This document shows, in pieces, positions 36,214 through 42,293 of a stretch of 42,346 nucleotides of DNA. Below the pieces are notes generated by a model that was not told the DNA's origin, ran no database searches, and worked only from the letters and a program-made list of their open reading frames with translations. The DNA is from a virus, in IMG/VR virus record IMGVR_UViG_3300007734_000690, positions 1 to 42,346 of that record, one strand, 5' to 3'. Position 1 is the stretch's first letter; each line of letters opens with the position of its first letter. The position numbers and the translations under genes are program-made.

Positions 36214-37037
36214 CGGAACGCCTCATCGATCGCGTTGGCGCCTTGGGTGGCTTTCAGCGCACCAGTCGAGGGCCGTGAGCCGCCGTGCGTCTCCGTCCAC
36301 CGATTACGCCAGAAGTCGAAATGCGAGCCGTCCGGCACGATCCGATCCGACCACTGGCGGCGGATGTCGAGCGCCCATTCCTTGACTTGCCGGAGCTTGA
36401 GCGCGTGATCGTCACCGGGCACCTTGCCCGCAAACTCCAGTGCCTGCGCCTCATCGAAACAGACCCAATCACAGAACCCGCTCAGGTGCTGACCGTGGCG
36501 ACGATCCCACTTCACGTTTTCATTTCGAGCGATGAGCGTTGGCGTGGTGGGGGCCAGCGCCGAAGGCGCGCCTTCGTTCCCTTCCCTTCCCTTCCCTTCC
36601 TGAAACTCCTTCCCTTCCCTTCCATTCCTATGGGGACTCGACGGGTTCTCGACGGGAAGGATGACAACCTTTTCAGGGCTAGCCGTTTTCAGGTGTGGTT
36701 TTTCCCTGTCTTGACCATCGGCGGGAAGGATGGACGCGGCCTCTTTCGGGTGCGGCTTCTGATGCTTCTGAAACCCCGAAACCTGGATGATGGCCTGTCC
36801 GTTGGCCTCGTAGCGGCGGATCAACCCGCCGTCTACGAGGGTCCAGAGGAGCGCGTCCAGATCGCACTCGTCCTCTGGGAGTAACCGCATCTTGAGCGTT
36901 CTGGGGCGATCCTCGACACGCCCGTCACGGTCACATTCCGTGAACAGGCCGACGAATAGGAGCCGGGCCAGAGGCTCTAACGCGGTGACATCTTCTGACG
37001 TGAAAAACTGAGGCTTGATCGTCCGGATGCGGGCCAT
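36210..37037 (-). CDS. Phage replication initiator / replisome organiser-like protein (275 aa)
   Basis: From ATG 37037: MARIRTIKPQFFTSEDVTAL followed by LARLLFVGLFTECDRDGRVE, the standard N-terminal winged-helix domain of phage replication proteins (origin binding). A linker (about 130-170) rich in Gly/Glu/Lys is encoded by a TTCCC pentanucleotide repeat. The C-terminal domain (about 180-270) contains WALDIRRQWSDRIVP and FDFWRNRWTE, a DnaD/loader-contact type helical region. It precedes the helicase-loader-like gene. It would bind the phage origin and recruit the loader. Confidence 0.8.
   Translation of the reverse strand: MARIRTIKPQFFTSEDVTALEPLARLLFVGLFTECDRDGRVEDRPRTLKMRLLPEDECDLDALLWTLVDGGLIRRYEANGQAIIQVSGFQKHQKPHPKEAASILPADGQDREKPHLKTASPEKVVILPVENPSSPHRNGREGKEFQEGKGREGNEGAPSALAPTTPTLIARNENVKWDRRHGQHLSGFCDWVCFDEAQALEFAGKVPGDDHALKLRQVKEWALDIRRQWSDRIVPDGSHFDFWRNRWTETHGGSRPSTGALKATQGANAIDEAFR
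36577..36623. repeat. Pentanucleotide TTCCC microsatellite in the initiator gene
   Basis: TTCCC is repeated four times plus a partial unit at 36577-36600, and again about three times at 36608-36623, in the linker coding region. Five is not a multiple of three, so slippage would shift the reading frame after the N-terminal domain. Confidence 0.75.
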
Positions 37038-37186
37038 TAGACAGACCCCACGGACGAATAGATAGAATACGAGCGGCGGGCAACGAAGATCATCGCAGCT
37101 ACCTCTGCTTTGGTTGACGGGAACGCGGGCGCTGCTAACGTCCGTGTTCTGCTCGCCAACATACCATACGCCGCAAGTGTTTTCAT
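37037..37186 (-). CDS. Small ORF (49 aa) between structured RNA and initiator
   Basis: ATG 37186 to TAA 37037, whose last base is the first base of the initiator ATG (TAATG). The peptide (MKTLAAYGMLASRTRTLAAP; STKAEVAAMIFVARRSYSIY) is basic and Ala-rich. There is no visible Shine-Dalgarno. It could be a leader peptide that couples the RNA element to initiator translation. Confidence 0.35.
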   Translation of the reverse strand: MKTLAAYGMLASRTRTLAAPAFPSTKAEVAAMIFVARRSYSIYSSVGSV

Positions 37187-37198
37187 AGTGAAATCTGC

Positions 37199-37456
37199 TT
37201 AAAAACTTGCACCGAAGTAGCCCGGCTCGGTGCCACACCGTTCAGCCGCCAGGTAGGGCGGCTAACTTCGACTAGCGCGAGGTCTTCGCCCTCACCCGTT
37301 AATGGATTCGGCCCTCGCGCCAGTCAAACTCCTTACGTTCTCAACGCCCGAGAGCTACACACTCCCCACCGACCCCCAAAGCCTTAGAAGCTTCTACATC
37401 GGTGCCGTGCCTTCAGTAACTGCCTCCCGGCTTGGCTCGGAGGCGTTGAGAAACTT
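37199..37456 (-). ncRNA. Candidate structured noncoding RNA
   Basis: About 260 bases with no credible reading frame but many helices. An 11-bp outer pair (37338-37348 with 37442-37452), a 12-base palindrome TAGAAGCTTCTA (37385-37396), a 13-bp stem with one G-U on the minus-strand RNA (37270-37282 with 37313-37325), a 7-bp hairpin (37244-37250/37257-37263), and a last 7-bp hairpin (37209-37215/37227-37233) followed on the minus strand by a run of five Ts, as in an intrinsic terminator. GCCTCC/GGAGGC (37422-37427 with 37439-37444) can compete with the outer pair, so alternative folds are possible. It separates the 111-aa gene from the replication initiator. Origin of replication is the alternative. 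Confidence 0.55.
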
Positions 37457-37792
37457 CTAGCGGCTCAGCCGCATTTCTTCATCCAGCGATCGCAGATACG
37501 ACTTACAACTGCGGATCATCTCCACCACCAGGGCCGCGGTATCCTTCGCTTCTCGCGCCCGTTGATACTGGGGCGTCACTTCCGCTCGAATCCGCGCCCG
37601 GTTCGCCGCTTCGTCGCCCTGTAAGCACCCGAGCAGCACCAGCTTGTATTCGTGGTCTGCGGCCCGCTGTTCGTCGTTCACGTTCCCCATGAGGGCTGTG
37701 AGCGTCACGAGGCTTTCCCGCGCCATGTCGGGCGTGAGGGCGCCGTCGCGGAGCTTGGACTGGATTTCCTTGATGCGCTCACGCACACTCAC
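37457..37792 (-). CDS. Hypothetical helical protein (111 aa)
   Basis: An all-helical protein (RERIKEIQSKLRDGALTPDM; EVTPQYQRAREAKDTAALVV; MIRSCKSYLRSLDEEMRLSR). The start GTG 37792 overlaps the HNH stop by four bases. No family is recognised; it lies next to recombination genes and directly upstream of the structured RNA. Confidence 0.6.
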   Translation of the reverse strand: MSVRERIKEIQSKLRDGALTPDMARESLVTLTALMGNVNDEQRAADHEYKLVLLGCLQGDEAANRARIRAEVTPQYQRAREAKDTAALVVEMIRSCKSYLRSLDEEMRLSR

Positions 37793-38184
37793 CGCCAGCC
37801 CTCGACCTTCCAGCCGGCATCGGTGCCGCGCTCGAGCTTCACGCCATTGAGGACACCAATCGCGCTCCGTTGATCCGCATTCCCCGAGAGCCGAATCTCC
37901 CCGTTATGCACCGCGTGGTGGCACTTCACGCACAAGCTCAGGACGTTGCCGGTGTCGTGATCGCCGCCCTTGGAGCGATACACCAAGTGGTGATGGTGGA
38001 CCGCTTGCAGCATCCCGATCCCGCCCACACGGGCTCGGCAGACGCGGCAGCAGTTGGAATCCCGCCGATCCACCTGGGCGTAGCATTCGCGCTCGGCCTT
38101 CTTCGCGTCGGCCACCTTCTTGGCCTTTTCCATCCAGCGCGGGGCCGGTTTGGGATTGGGCTTAAAGGACATGGGGCTCGGCAT
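37789..38184 (-). CDS. HNH endonuclease (131 aa)
   Basis: From ATG 38184: a basic N-terminus (PNPKPAPRWMEKAKKVADAK), then zinc/HNH elements CRVCRA, VHHHHLVYRSKGGDHD, TGNVLSLCVKCHHAVHNGEI. The HH...N...H order is the ββα-metal nuclease fold. It is unlike the Endo VII-type pair in the virion genes. In the recombination cluster it may process replication intermediates (as RusA/Rap replacements do) or be a homing enzyme. Confidence 0.8.
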   Translation of the reverse strand: MPSPMSFKPNPKPAPRWMEKAKKVADAKKAERECYAQVDRRDSNCCRVCRARVGGIGMLQAVHHHHLVYRSKGGDHDTGNVLSLCVKCHHAVHNGEIRLSGNADQRSAIGVLNGVKLERGTDAGWKVEGWR

Positions 38185-38186
38185 GA

Positions 38187-38459
38187 CTAGAACGGCACGT
38201 CCTGATCGCTGATGTCCGCCACCGGGCCGGTCGGTACCGGCGCCGCGTCCTTCGGTTTCGACTTCAAGATGCGCCAGTCGGGTTGATTGCCCGTCTTCTT
38301 GTCGTTGCGAAACACGACCACGGCCAACTTGCCGCCATTGGCCTGCAACTCCGCGATCTGCTCCGGCTTCAATTCGATGTTGCCGGTGAAGAATTCGCCG
38401 CGGCTGGATGACTTCGACCACAACGCCCCGACCTTTTCGTCCTGTTTCTGCTCGCTCAC
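38187..38459 (-). CDS. SSB-like protein with acidic tail (90 aa)
   Basis: Starting at GTG 38459 (GTGA overlap with the exonuclease stop). A small beta barrel-like core (VGALWSKSSSRGEFFTGNIE; GGKLAVVVFRNDKKTGNQP) and the extreme C-terminus DISDQDVPF, which copies the bacterial SSB tail (acidic residues ending in PF) that binds DNA-repair partners. It resembles DUF736-type proteins in its core. Its place after ERF and exonuclease genes supports a single-strand-DNA role. Confidence 0.6.
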   Translation of the reverse strand: MSEQKQDEKVGALWSKSSSRGEFFTGNIELKPEQIAELQANGGKLAVVVFRNDKKTGNQPDWRILKSKPKDAAPVPTGPVADISDQDVPF

Positions 38460-39127
38460 GCTGCCCCCTCGAAAACCTTCCACCCCTGTAACGACTTCAC
38501 TTCCAGGTCTACCTCCGCGAGAAACGTCAACGCCTGGTCCACGTAGGCGTCGAGCGCCTTCTCGTCACGTTCGTAGCGAACGATAAACATCCGCATCGAC
38601 TCGGGGAGGCGATCGTCAAAACTCACGAAGTCACACCACGCCGCGCCAGAAATCCACAGGTTGTGCAGAATCTGCGGGAGATAGTTCTTCGGGACGACAC
38701 CCTCCCGTAGATAGCGAAGGTGGGTCGAGGTCTTGGGACACTTTCCTTCGATGATCCCGTCGAAGTTGCCCACGTGCCCGTCCAGGCTGCACCCGGCCAT
38801 ATACAACGAATGCGACAGGAAGCCGGTCGTCTGCGCGACGTTGCCGGTTACGGCCTCATAGGACCGCCGCAGATCGGGTTCCTTCACGATGCCACGCTGC
38901 ATCGCCTCACTGACAAAGCCGTCGCCGTCCTCTTCAGGGCATCCGCTCAGACGCTCGGCCACAAGCTGGAAGCGGTAATCTCTGCGTTTAGCCGATTCGC
39001 CCTTCGATCCGGTCTTGAGGAAATCGATCGCGTCGGCGGCTTTTGATCCAGTCAATCGCCCCGCTCGCGCGGCGAACCATGCCGCACTCCGCTGCTCGGC
39101 GTCGATAATCTGGATGTTCGGGTTCAC
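38456..39127 (-). CDS. YqaJ-like phage recombination exonuclease
   Basis: 223 residues from GTG 39127. The pattern AAWFAARAGRLTGS (15-28), SLDGHV with Asp116, IIEGKCPKT with Glu127-x-Lys129, and KNYLPQILHNLWISG (148-161; Gln152) is that of the YqaJ/lambda-exo PD-(D/E)xK family. It resects one strand of a double-strand break to feed the annealing protein encoded just upstream (39124-39735). Together with the SSB-like protein it forms a complete annealing recombination set. Confidence 0.88.
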   Translation of the reverse strand: MNPNIQIIDAEQRSAAWFAARAGRLTGSKAADAIDFLKTGSKGESAKRRDYRFQLVAERLSGCPEEDGDGFVSEAMQRGIVKEPDLRRSYEAVTGNVAQTTGFLSHSLYMAGCSLDGHVGNFDGIIEGKCPKTSTHLRYLREGVVPKNYLPQILHNLWISGAAWCDFVSFDDRLPESMRMFIVRYERDEKALDAYVDQALTFLAEVDLEVKSLQGWKVFEGAA

Positions 39128-39735
39128 GCGGCCACCGCTTTCACCTTCGCGGCTTTCGCCTTCATCGCTTCCCATCCGGGATTGTTCGTCGTCGTGAGAT
39201 ACGTCCGGTATTCGGCCTTGGACTTCTTCCACGCGGCTTCCAGAGAGGGCGTCCCTTCCTCGGCCACGGCTTCCAGGTCGATCAGCCAGTCATCGAACCC
39301 GCCCGGCTTCACCGGCTTCGCGGCCACGGCCTTCGTGTCCTTCCGGCCTTCCGCGGCTTCGGCGTCGTCATCTTCCGGCGCCACACCCGCGAACGCCGCC
39401 AGCGCATAGCGGCGCAGGTAGGTAATCATCGAGCCGAGGGCTTGCGGCCCGTCGTCCTTCGGCTTGCCGGTCACGGTTTCGCTCATCCACTGGCCGGATG
39501 CATGGAGGAACATCGTCTCGACGGACACCGCCCCATCGGGCGACGTGGAGGGCGCCTGCACCACCGCAATCCCGTTCTCGTTCAACTGGTCGAGACACGC
39601 GCCGGCCACGCTGGACAGGTCCGCATACTTCGACTTAAAGAACGGGTTCGCGGAATCCTTTTTCGCGCCCTTCATCACCAGTTGCGCCTTCGCCAGGGCC
39701 GCGCCGATTTCGTTGATTGCTTCGCTGTGCTTCAT
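39124..39735 (-). CDS. ERF-family single-strand annealing protein
   Basis: A 203-residue recombinase. EINEIGAALAKAQLVMKGAK, then ANPFFKSKYADLSSVAGACL, VQAPSTSPDGAVSVETMFLH and MITYLRRYALAAFAGVAPED show the ERF core (NPxFKxKYA; S-x-x-T-Y-x-x-R-Y). It pairs complementary single strands during phage recombination. The C-terminus is Lys/Ala-rich and may bind DNA. ATG 39735 shares a base with the stop of the 27-aa membrane ORF. Confidence 0.9.
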   Translation of the reverse strand: MKHSEAINEIGAALAKAQLVMKGAKKDSANPFFKSKYADLSSVAGACLDQLNENGIAVVQAPSTSPDGAVSVETMFLHASGQWMSETVTGKPKDDGPQALGSMITYLRRYALAAFAGVAPEDDDAEAAEGRKDTKAVAAKPVKPGGFDDWLIDLEAVAEEGTPSLEAAWKKSKAEYRTYLTTTNNPGWEAMKAKAAKVKAVAA

Positions 39736-39818
39736 CACTTCATCTCCATGTAAATACGGCCAGCGGTCACACAGACCCACGACCACGCGACCAGCAAGGC
39801 GAGAAGGATGACGATCAT
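39735..39818 (-). CDS. 27-residue membrane micro-protein
   Basis: MIVILLALLVAWSWVCVTAG is a complete membrane helix, followed by a charged RIYMEMK tail. ATG 39818 overlaps the 82-aa gene's stop (ATGA), and the stop shares a base with the ERF start (TGATG). Too short for most gene finders, but junctions and hydrophobic design support it. Confidence 0.5.
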   Translation of the reverse strand: MIVILLALLVAWSWVCVTAGRIYMEMK

Positions 39819-40063
39819 CGGTCGTCCCTCCGTTCATCCCGCCGCGCTTCCGCCACGCGACCGCTGACGATCTGATCCAGTTGATTCCCCATCGGGCATT
39901 CCGACGCGTACCACGCCTTGCCGATCTTGATGAGCGCCGGGCCGTCGCTGTAGTAGCCGACGCAATCGGGATCACCACAGGCGCAGGGGAAGGTGGATTC
40001 GTCCTCGAGCGGCGATTCATCCACCGGGGCATCGAGACGATGATCAAAATTGGGGATGCTCAT
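39815..40063 (-). CDS. Small Cys-containing hypothetical protein (82 aa)
   Basis: An acidic protein with TFPCACGDPDCVGYYSDGPA, a CxC...C cluster that could bind one metal, then KIGKAWYASECPMGNQLDQI. ATG 40063 overlaps the upstream gene by four bases. Proteins with this cluster occur beside phage recombination genes; the role is unknown. Confidence 0.6.
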   Translation of the reverse strand: MSIPNFDHRLDAPVDESPLEDESTFPCACGDPDCVGYYSDGPALIKIGKAWYASECPMGNQLDQIVSGRVAEARRDERRDDR

Positions 40064-40404
40064 GCCGTTCTCCTGACGTGAATCACCGTGTCCACTTCGA
40101 CGCCGGCCGCGAGTCGCGCCAGCGCAATCACCAGTGGCCCCTGAAAGCGATCCACGGCAAACACTGCTTCGATCTGCGGCCGTTCCTTGCCTTCGATCTG
40201 CCGCTTCACCTGGCGCTCGTCCTTCCCCAATGCCGCCGCGAACTCCTGCAACGACAGCCGAAACGCGCAGCGCACTTCATCGAAACAGCCGCCAATCTGC
40301 GCGTAGAGCGGATTGATCTCCGATAACCGGATGTCGGCTTTCGCGTTTCGTGCGCCCTTCTCCGTTACTAGGAGAGGCGTCGGCAAGTTCGGTTGAGCGA
40401 GCAT
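40060..40404 (-). CDS. Early regulator with HTH-like region (114 aa)
   Basis: The first gene of the leftward early operon. Residues about 45-75 (VRCAFRLSLQEFAAALGKDE, RQVKRQIEGKERPQ) look like a helix-turn-helix of the XRE/sigma-70-region type. ATG 40404 is chosen; a longer version from 40413 is possible. It is divergent from, and practically touches, the plus-strand gene at 40403-40651. The same start is visible at 1-22. Confidence 0.6.
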   Translation of the reverse strand: MLAQPNLPTPLLVTEKGARNAKADIRLSEINPLYAQIGGCFDEVRCAFRLSLQEFAAALGKDERQVKRQIEGKERPQIEAVFAVDRFQGPLVIALARLAAGVEVDTVIHVRRTA

Positions 40405-40609
40405 GGGTGACATGATGAATACCGACCTATTCGGAATCCCGCTCACCGACCGCGACCGAGAGCGGCGTGACACGCGCCCGATCCGTCGAGAACTGATCCG
40501 GGTCCGCGATGAACCGCCGACGATGGGCGATCAACGAGGGGATCGCATACAGACGCTCATTGCGGCTGTTGAGGACACCCGCGCCCAACTCGCCACGCTC
40601 ACGGCGCTT
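40383..40609. repeat. Long direct repeat, copy B (copy A at 1-227)
   Basis: Matches 1-227 almost perfectly. Directly after it the two copies diverge in the last 15 codons of the small gene, and copy B alone carries an HNH gene before similarity resumes at 41160. Confidence 0.9.
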
Positions 40610-40651
40610 TTGAAGGACGAGATAGGACAAATCGGAAGCGATGGGTTCTGA
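40403..40651 (+). CDS. Conserved small phage protein (82 aa), copy B
   Basis: Nearly identical to the protein at 21-272 except for the last 15 residues, where the pattern Leu-Lys-Asp-x-Ile-x-x-Ile-x-Ser-x-Gly is kept although the DNA differs. Keeping the pattern over divergent DNA supports this reading frame over the antisense ones. It ends two bases before the convergent HNH gene's stop. Confidence 0.55.
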   Translation: MGDMMNTDLFGIPLTDRDRERRDTRPIRRELIRVRDEPPTMGDQRGDRIQTLIAAVEDTRAQLATLTALLKDEIGQIGSDGF

Positions 40652-40653
40652 GT

Positions 40654-41163
40654 TCATGCGCTTATCCTTTCGGGAAATTGGCGTTTAAGACCTTGCCGAA
40701 TCAGGCCAACATGAGTTGCAGACACGCCCATGCGCTCTGCCAAGGCGCGATGGCTTTCTTTCGACGATCTGATTTCGTCTACCTGCGCTTGAGTCAGTCG
40801 CTGCTTCTTGGGATGAGAGACATGGAACCGCCCCTTACGCATGGCGTCCGAGACGTTCTCGGCTTGACTACCAAGACCCAGATGCGAAACACGGACACAA
40901 GTAGGCGTGTCGCACGAATGCATTACGACTACGCCGGAAGGCAAGTAGCCATGCGCCAGAGCGAAGGCTACGCGGTGCGCGGCGAGATACTTGCGGCCCA
41001 TCTTGAAACGGCCGTAGCCGTTTTCAAATCGGCCGGCATTCCACAACCAGCAGCCATCACCACCGACCTGGAACTTCAGCCAGAAGCGGCGAATGTCGGC
41101 CAAAGAGAAGTCCGTAGAAGCCAACTGATTCCCGCATTCGGGGCCGCGAAGGATGGCGCTCAT
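40654..41163 (-). CDS. HNH endonuclease with C-terminal HTH, present only in copy B
   Basis: A 169-residue protein: GCWLWNAGRFENGYGRFKMG, AAHRVAFALAHGYLPSGVVV, MHSCDTPTCVRVSHLGLGSQ, the HNH_3-type core with paired Cys/His ligands; then residues 120-160 (LTQAQVDEIRSSKESHRALA; ERMGVSATHVGLIRQG) form a DNA-reading HTH, as in homing endonucleases. It begins with an ATGA overlap on the excisionase-like gene. The first prophage lacks it at the same place, direct evidence of a recent insertion or loss. Confidence 0.85.
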   Translation of the reverse strand: MSAILRGPECGNQLASTDFSLADIRRFWLKFQVGGDGCWLWNAGRFENGYGRFKMGRKYLAAHRVAFALAHGYLPSGVVVMHSCDTPTCVRVSHLGLGSQAENVSDAMRKGRFHVSHPKKQRLTQAQVDEIRSSKESHRALAERMGVSATHVGLIRQGLKRQFPERISA

Positions 41164-41369
41164 GCTGAAAGACGCTCGTAATGTCTCTTCACATCGTCCC
41201 GGCGGAACACGAACGGGCGCGTCCCGCAGGGGGTGGGAATCTTGGGACTGCGCGCCGCCGCCATGTTGCGGATGGTGCGCAGGGTGTACGGATAAATCGC
41301 CGTGAGGTCTTCACAGGTCAGCAGGGGCTTGTAGGCCAGCCAGTTGATCGTGGAGGAGGCCAGCAACAT
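41160..41369 (-). CDS. Excisionase-like small DNA-binding protein, copy B
   Basis: 69 residues, nearly identical to the product at 284-493 (LLTCEDLTAIYPYTLRTIRN; PCGTRPFVFRRDDVKRHYER), with a few conservative changes. The start shares TAATG with the Cro-like gene; the stop overlaps the HNH start. That this protein is conserved while the neighbouring regulators are swapped fits a shared integrase and attachment site. Confidence 0.6.
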   Translation of the reverse strand: MLLASSTINWLAYKPLLTCEDLTAIYPYTLRTIRNMAAARSPKIPTPCGTRPFVFRRDDVKRHYERLSA

Positions 41370-41572
41370 TACGCGGCATCCTTTCGGTCGAACGACTCAA
41401 GGGGGAAGTTGCCAGCCTTGGCGAGTGCTTTCAGGAGCTTGTAACTGCCGACGCCGTAATTGGCGGCACGAGAAATGACTGATTGCGAGACGCCCAAACG
41501 CGCGGCTAGTTGCTCCTGCGTCTCGGGGCCGCGCGCCAAGTAGTCGGCCAACGAAGTGAATCGGCGTTTCAT
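41369..41572 (-). CDS. Cro-like HTH regulator, copy B (different immunity type)
   Basis: 67 residues from ATG 41572 (MKRRFTSLADYLARGPETQE, QLAARLGVSQSVISRAANYG), a short HTH of the Cro/YdaS kind. It is unrelated to the protein at 493-696. Its promoter (41581-41610) would start RNA within a few bases of the ATG, again suggesting a leaderless message. The longer frame from GTG 41614 would overlap the promoter. Confidence 0.7.
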   Translation of the reverse strand: MKRRFTSLADYLARGPETQEQLAARLGVSQSVISRAANYGVGSYKLLKALAKAGNFPLESFDRKDAA

Positions 41573-41580
41573 GTGAGATA

Positions 41581-41610
41581 AACATATGTCAAACCAACAT
41601 AGCTTGTCAA
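41581..41610 (-). promoter_or_regulatory. Leftward promoter for Cro-like gene, copy B
   Basis: On the minus strand TTGACA (41605-41610) is followed after 17-18 bases by ATATGT or TATGTT (41581-41587). TTGACA occurs twice in the 59-base control region, and the palindrome ACATATGT lies on the -10 box, so repressor and Cro sites probably overlap it. Confidence 0.55.
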
Positions 41611-41631
41611 GCACCCTAGAATCGGCCTGAA

Positions 41632-41985
41632 ATGAGGCGATTAGCTGATTTAGCGCGTCAGCGGATTACGGGCTGGATGGAGGCCAATCCGAAGATCACC
41701 CAAACGACCGTGGCTAAGGCCGTGGGGGTGACACAGGGATGGGTGAGCCGGTACAAATCCGGCGAGCAGGAAGCCGATCTCGATCAGCTGGCGGCGATGG
41801 CCGGGGCGTTCGATCACACGCTGAACGAACTGCTCGATTTACGCCCCGACCCCAAAGAGCAGGCGCTTATCGAGGCGTACCGATCGCTACGGCCCGAAGC
41901 CCGCATCCTCGCCGTGCAGATGCTCCAGGCGATGCTCCCTCCGTCTTCCGCGCGCGCCACACCTCGGAAACGAAACGGCGGATAA
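41632..41985 (+). CDS. XRE-family repressor-like protein, copy B
   Basis: 117 residues: HTH at about 20-45 (ITQTTVAKAVGVTQGWVSRY), then a helical C-terminal part (DPKEQALIEAYRSLRPEARI) of the kind used for dimer contacts, and a basic tail (ATPRKRNGG). It is divergent from the Cro-like gene and upstream of the integrase. Unrelated to 823-1161 outside the HTH fold, so it should give different immunity. The last 119 bases overlap the gene on the other strand (41867-42088). Confidence 0.7.
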   Translation: MRRLADLARQRITGWMEANPKITQTTVAKAVGVTQGWVSRYKSGEQEADLDQLAAMAGAFDHTLNELLDLRPDPKEQALIEAYRSLRPEARILAVQMLQAMLPPSSARATPRKRNGG

Positions 41986-42088
41986 GACGCTGCAAAGGAA
42001 CGGCGAGCGAATGATACCGCGTGTACGCCACATACTCTTCATGCGTTAAGACAACACGACGCGAACGACGCCGACCAGACGACGACAT
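41867..42088 (-). CDS. Small basic protein antisense to repressor 3' end, copy B
   Basis: 73 residues from ATG 42088 with AGGAG seven bases upstream and a strong promoter at 42147-42175. The N-terminus is very basic (SSSGRRRSRRVVLTHEEYVA), the middle helical (RYHSLAVPLQRLIRRFVSEV). Layout equals that of 1004-1276, though residue similarity is slight (a Thr-x-Glu-Tyr helix start). Transcription would run against the repressor message. Confidence 0.5.
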   Translation of the reverse strand: MSSSGRRRSRRVVLTHEEYVAYTRYHSLAVPLQRLIRRFVSEVWRARKTEGASPGASARRGCGLRAVAIGTPR

Positions 42089-42108
42089 GTACCAACTCCT
42101 GTCTGACT

Positions 42109-42175
42109 CAGGGGCACGAGGGGGACTTGCAACAACAGACGCACGGTTTATATAAGGCCGAGCTACGAACGTCAA
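42109..42175 (-). promoter_or_regulatory. Strong leftward promoter and conserved leader block, copy B
   Basis: On the minus strand TTGACG (42170-42175), 17 bases, TATAAA (42147-42152), close to the sigma70 optimum. The leader then contains the 23-base block (42109-42131) shared with 1296-1318 before the AGGAG of the small gene. The block is kept although DNA on both sides has diverged, so it has its own function (leader RNA or protein site). Confidence 0.6.
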
Positions 42176-42293
42176 CGCCCAACATCGTGCATAGGATCAC
42201 AATTTCACACCATCGTGACAGCCCAGTTCACGCCCGCTCATCCGTAGTCACTCGCGTCGTCACCGATGAGAATTTTCCGCGCCCTGTCCGTCT

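Noticed and set aside
37199-37233. Hairpin reminiscent of a tracrRNA 3' end
   Set aside because: The likeness is limited to one short GC-rich stem with a T-run. No CRISPR repeats, Cas genes or anti-repeat are present in the window.
40427-40657. Antisense ORF over the small conserved gene (also 45-287)
   Set aside because: One of the two differences between copies is non-silent in this frame but both are silent in the plus frame; third-position G/C preference also favours the plus strand.
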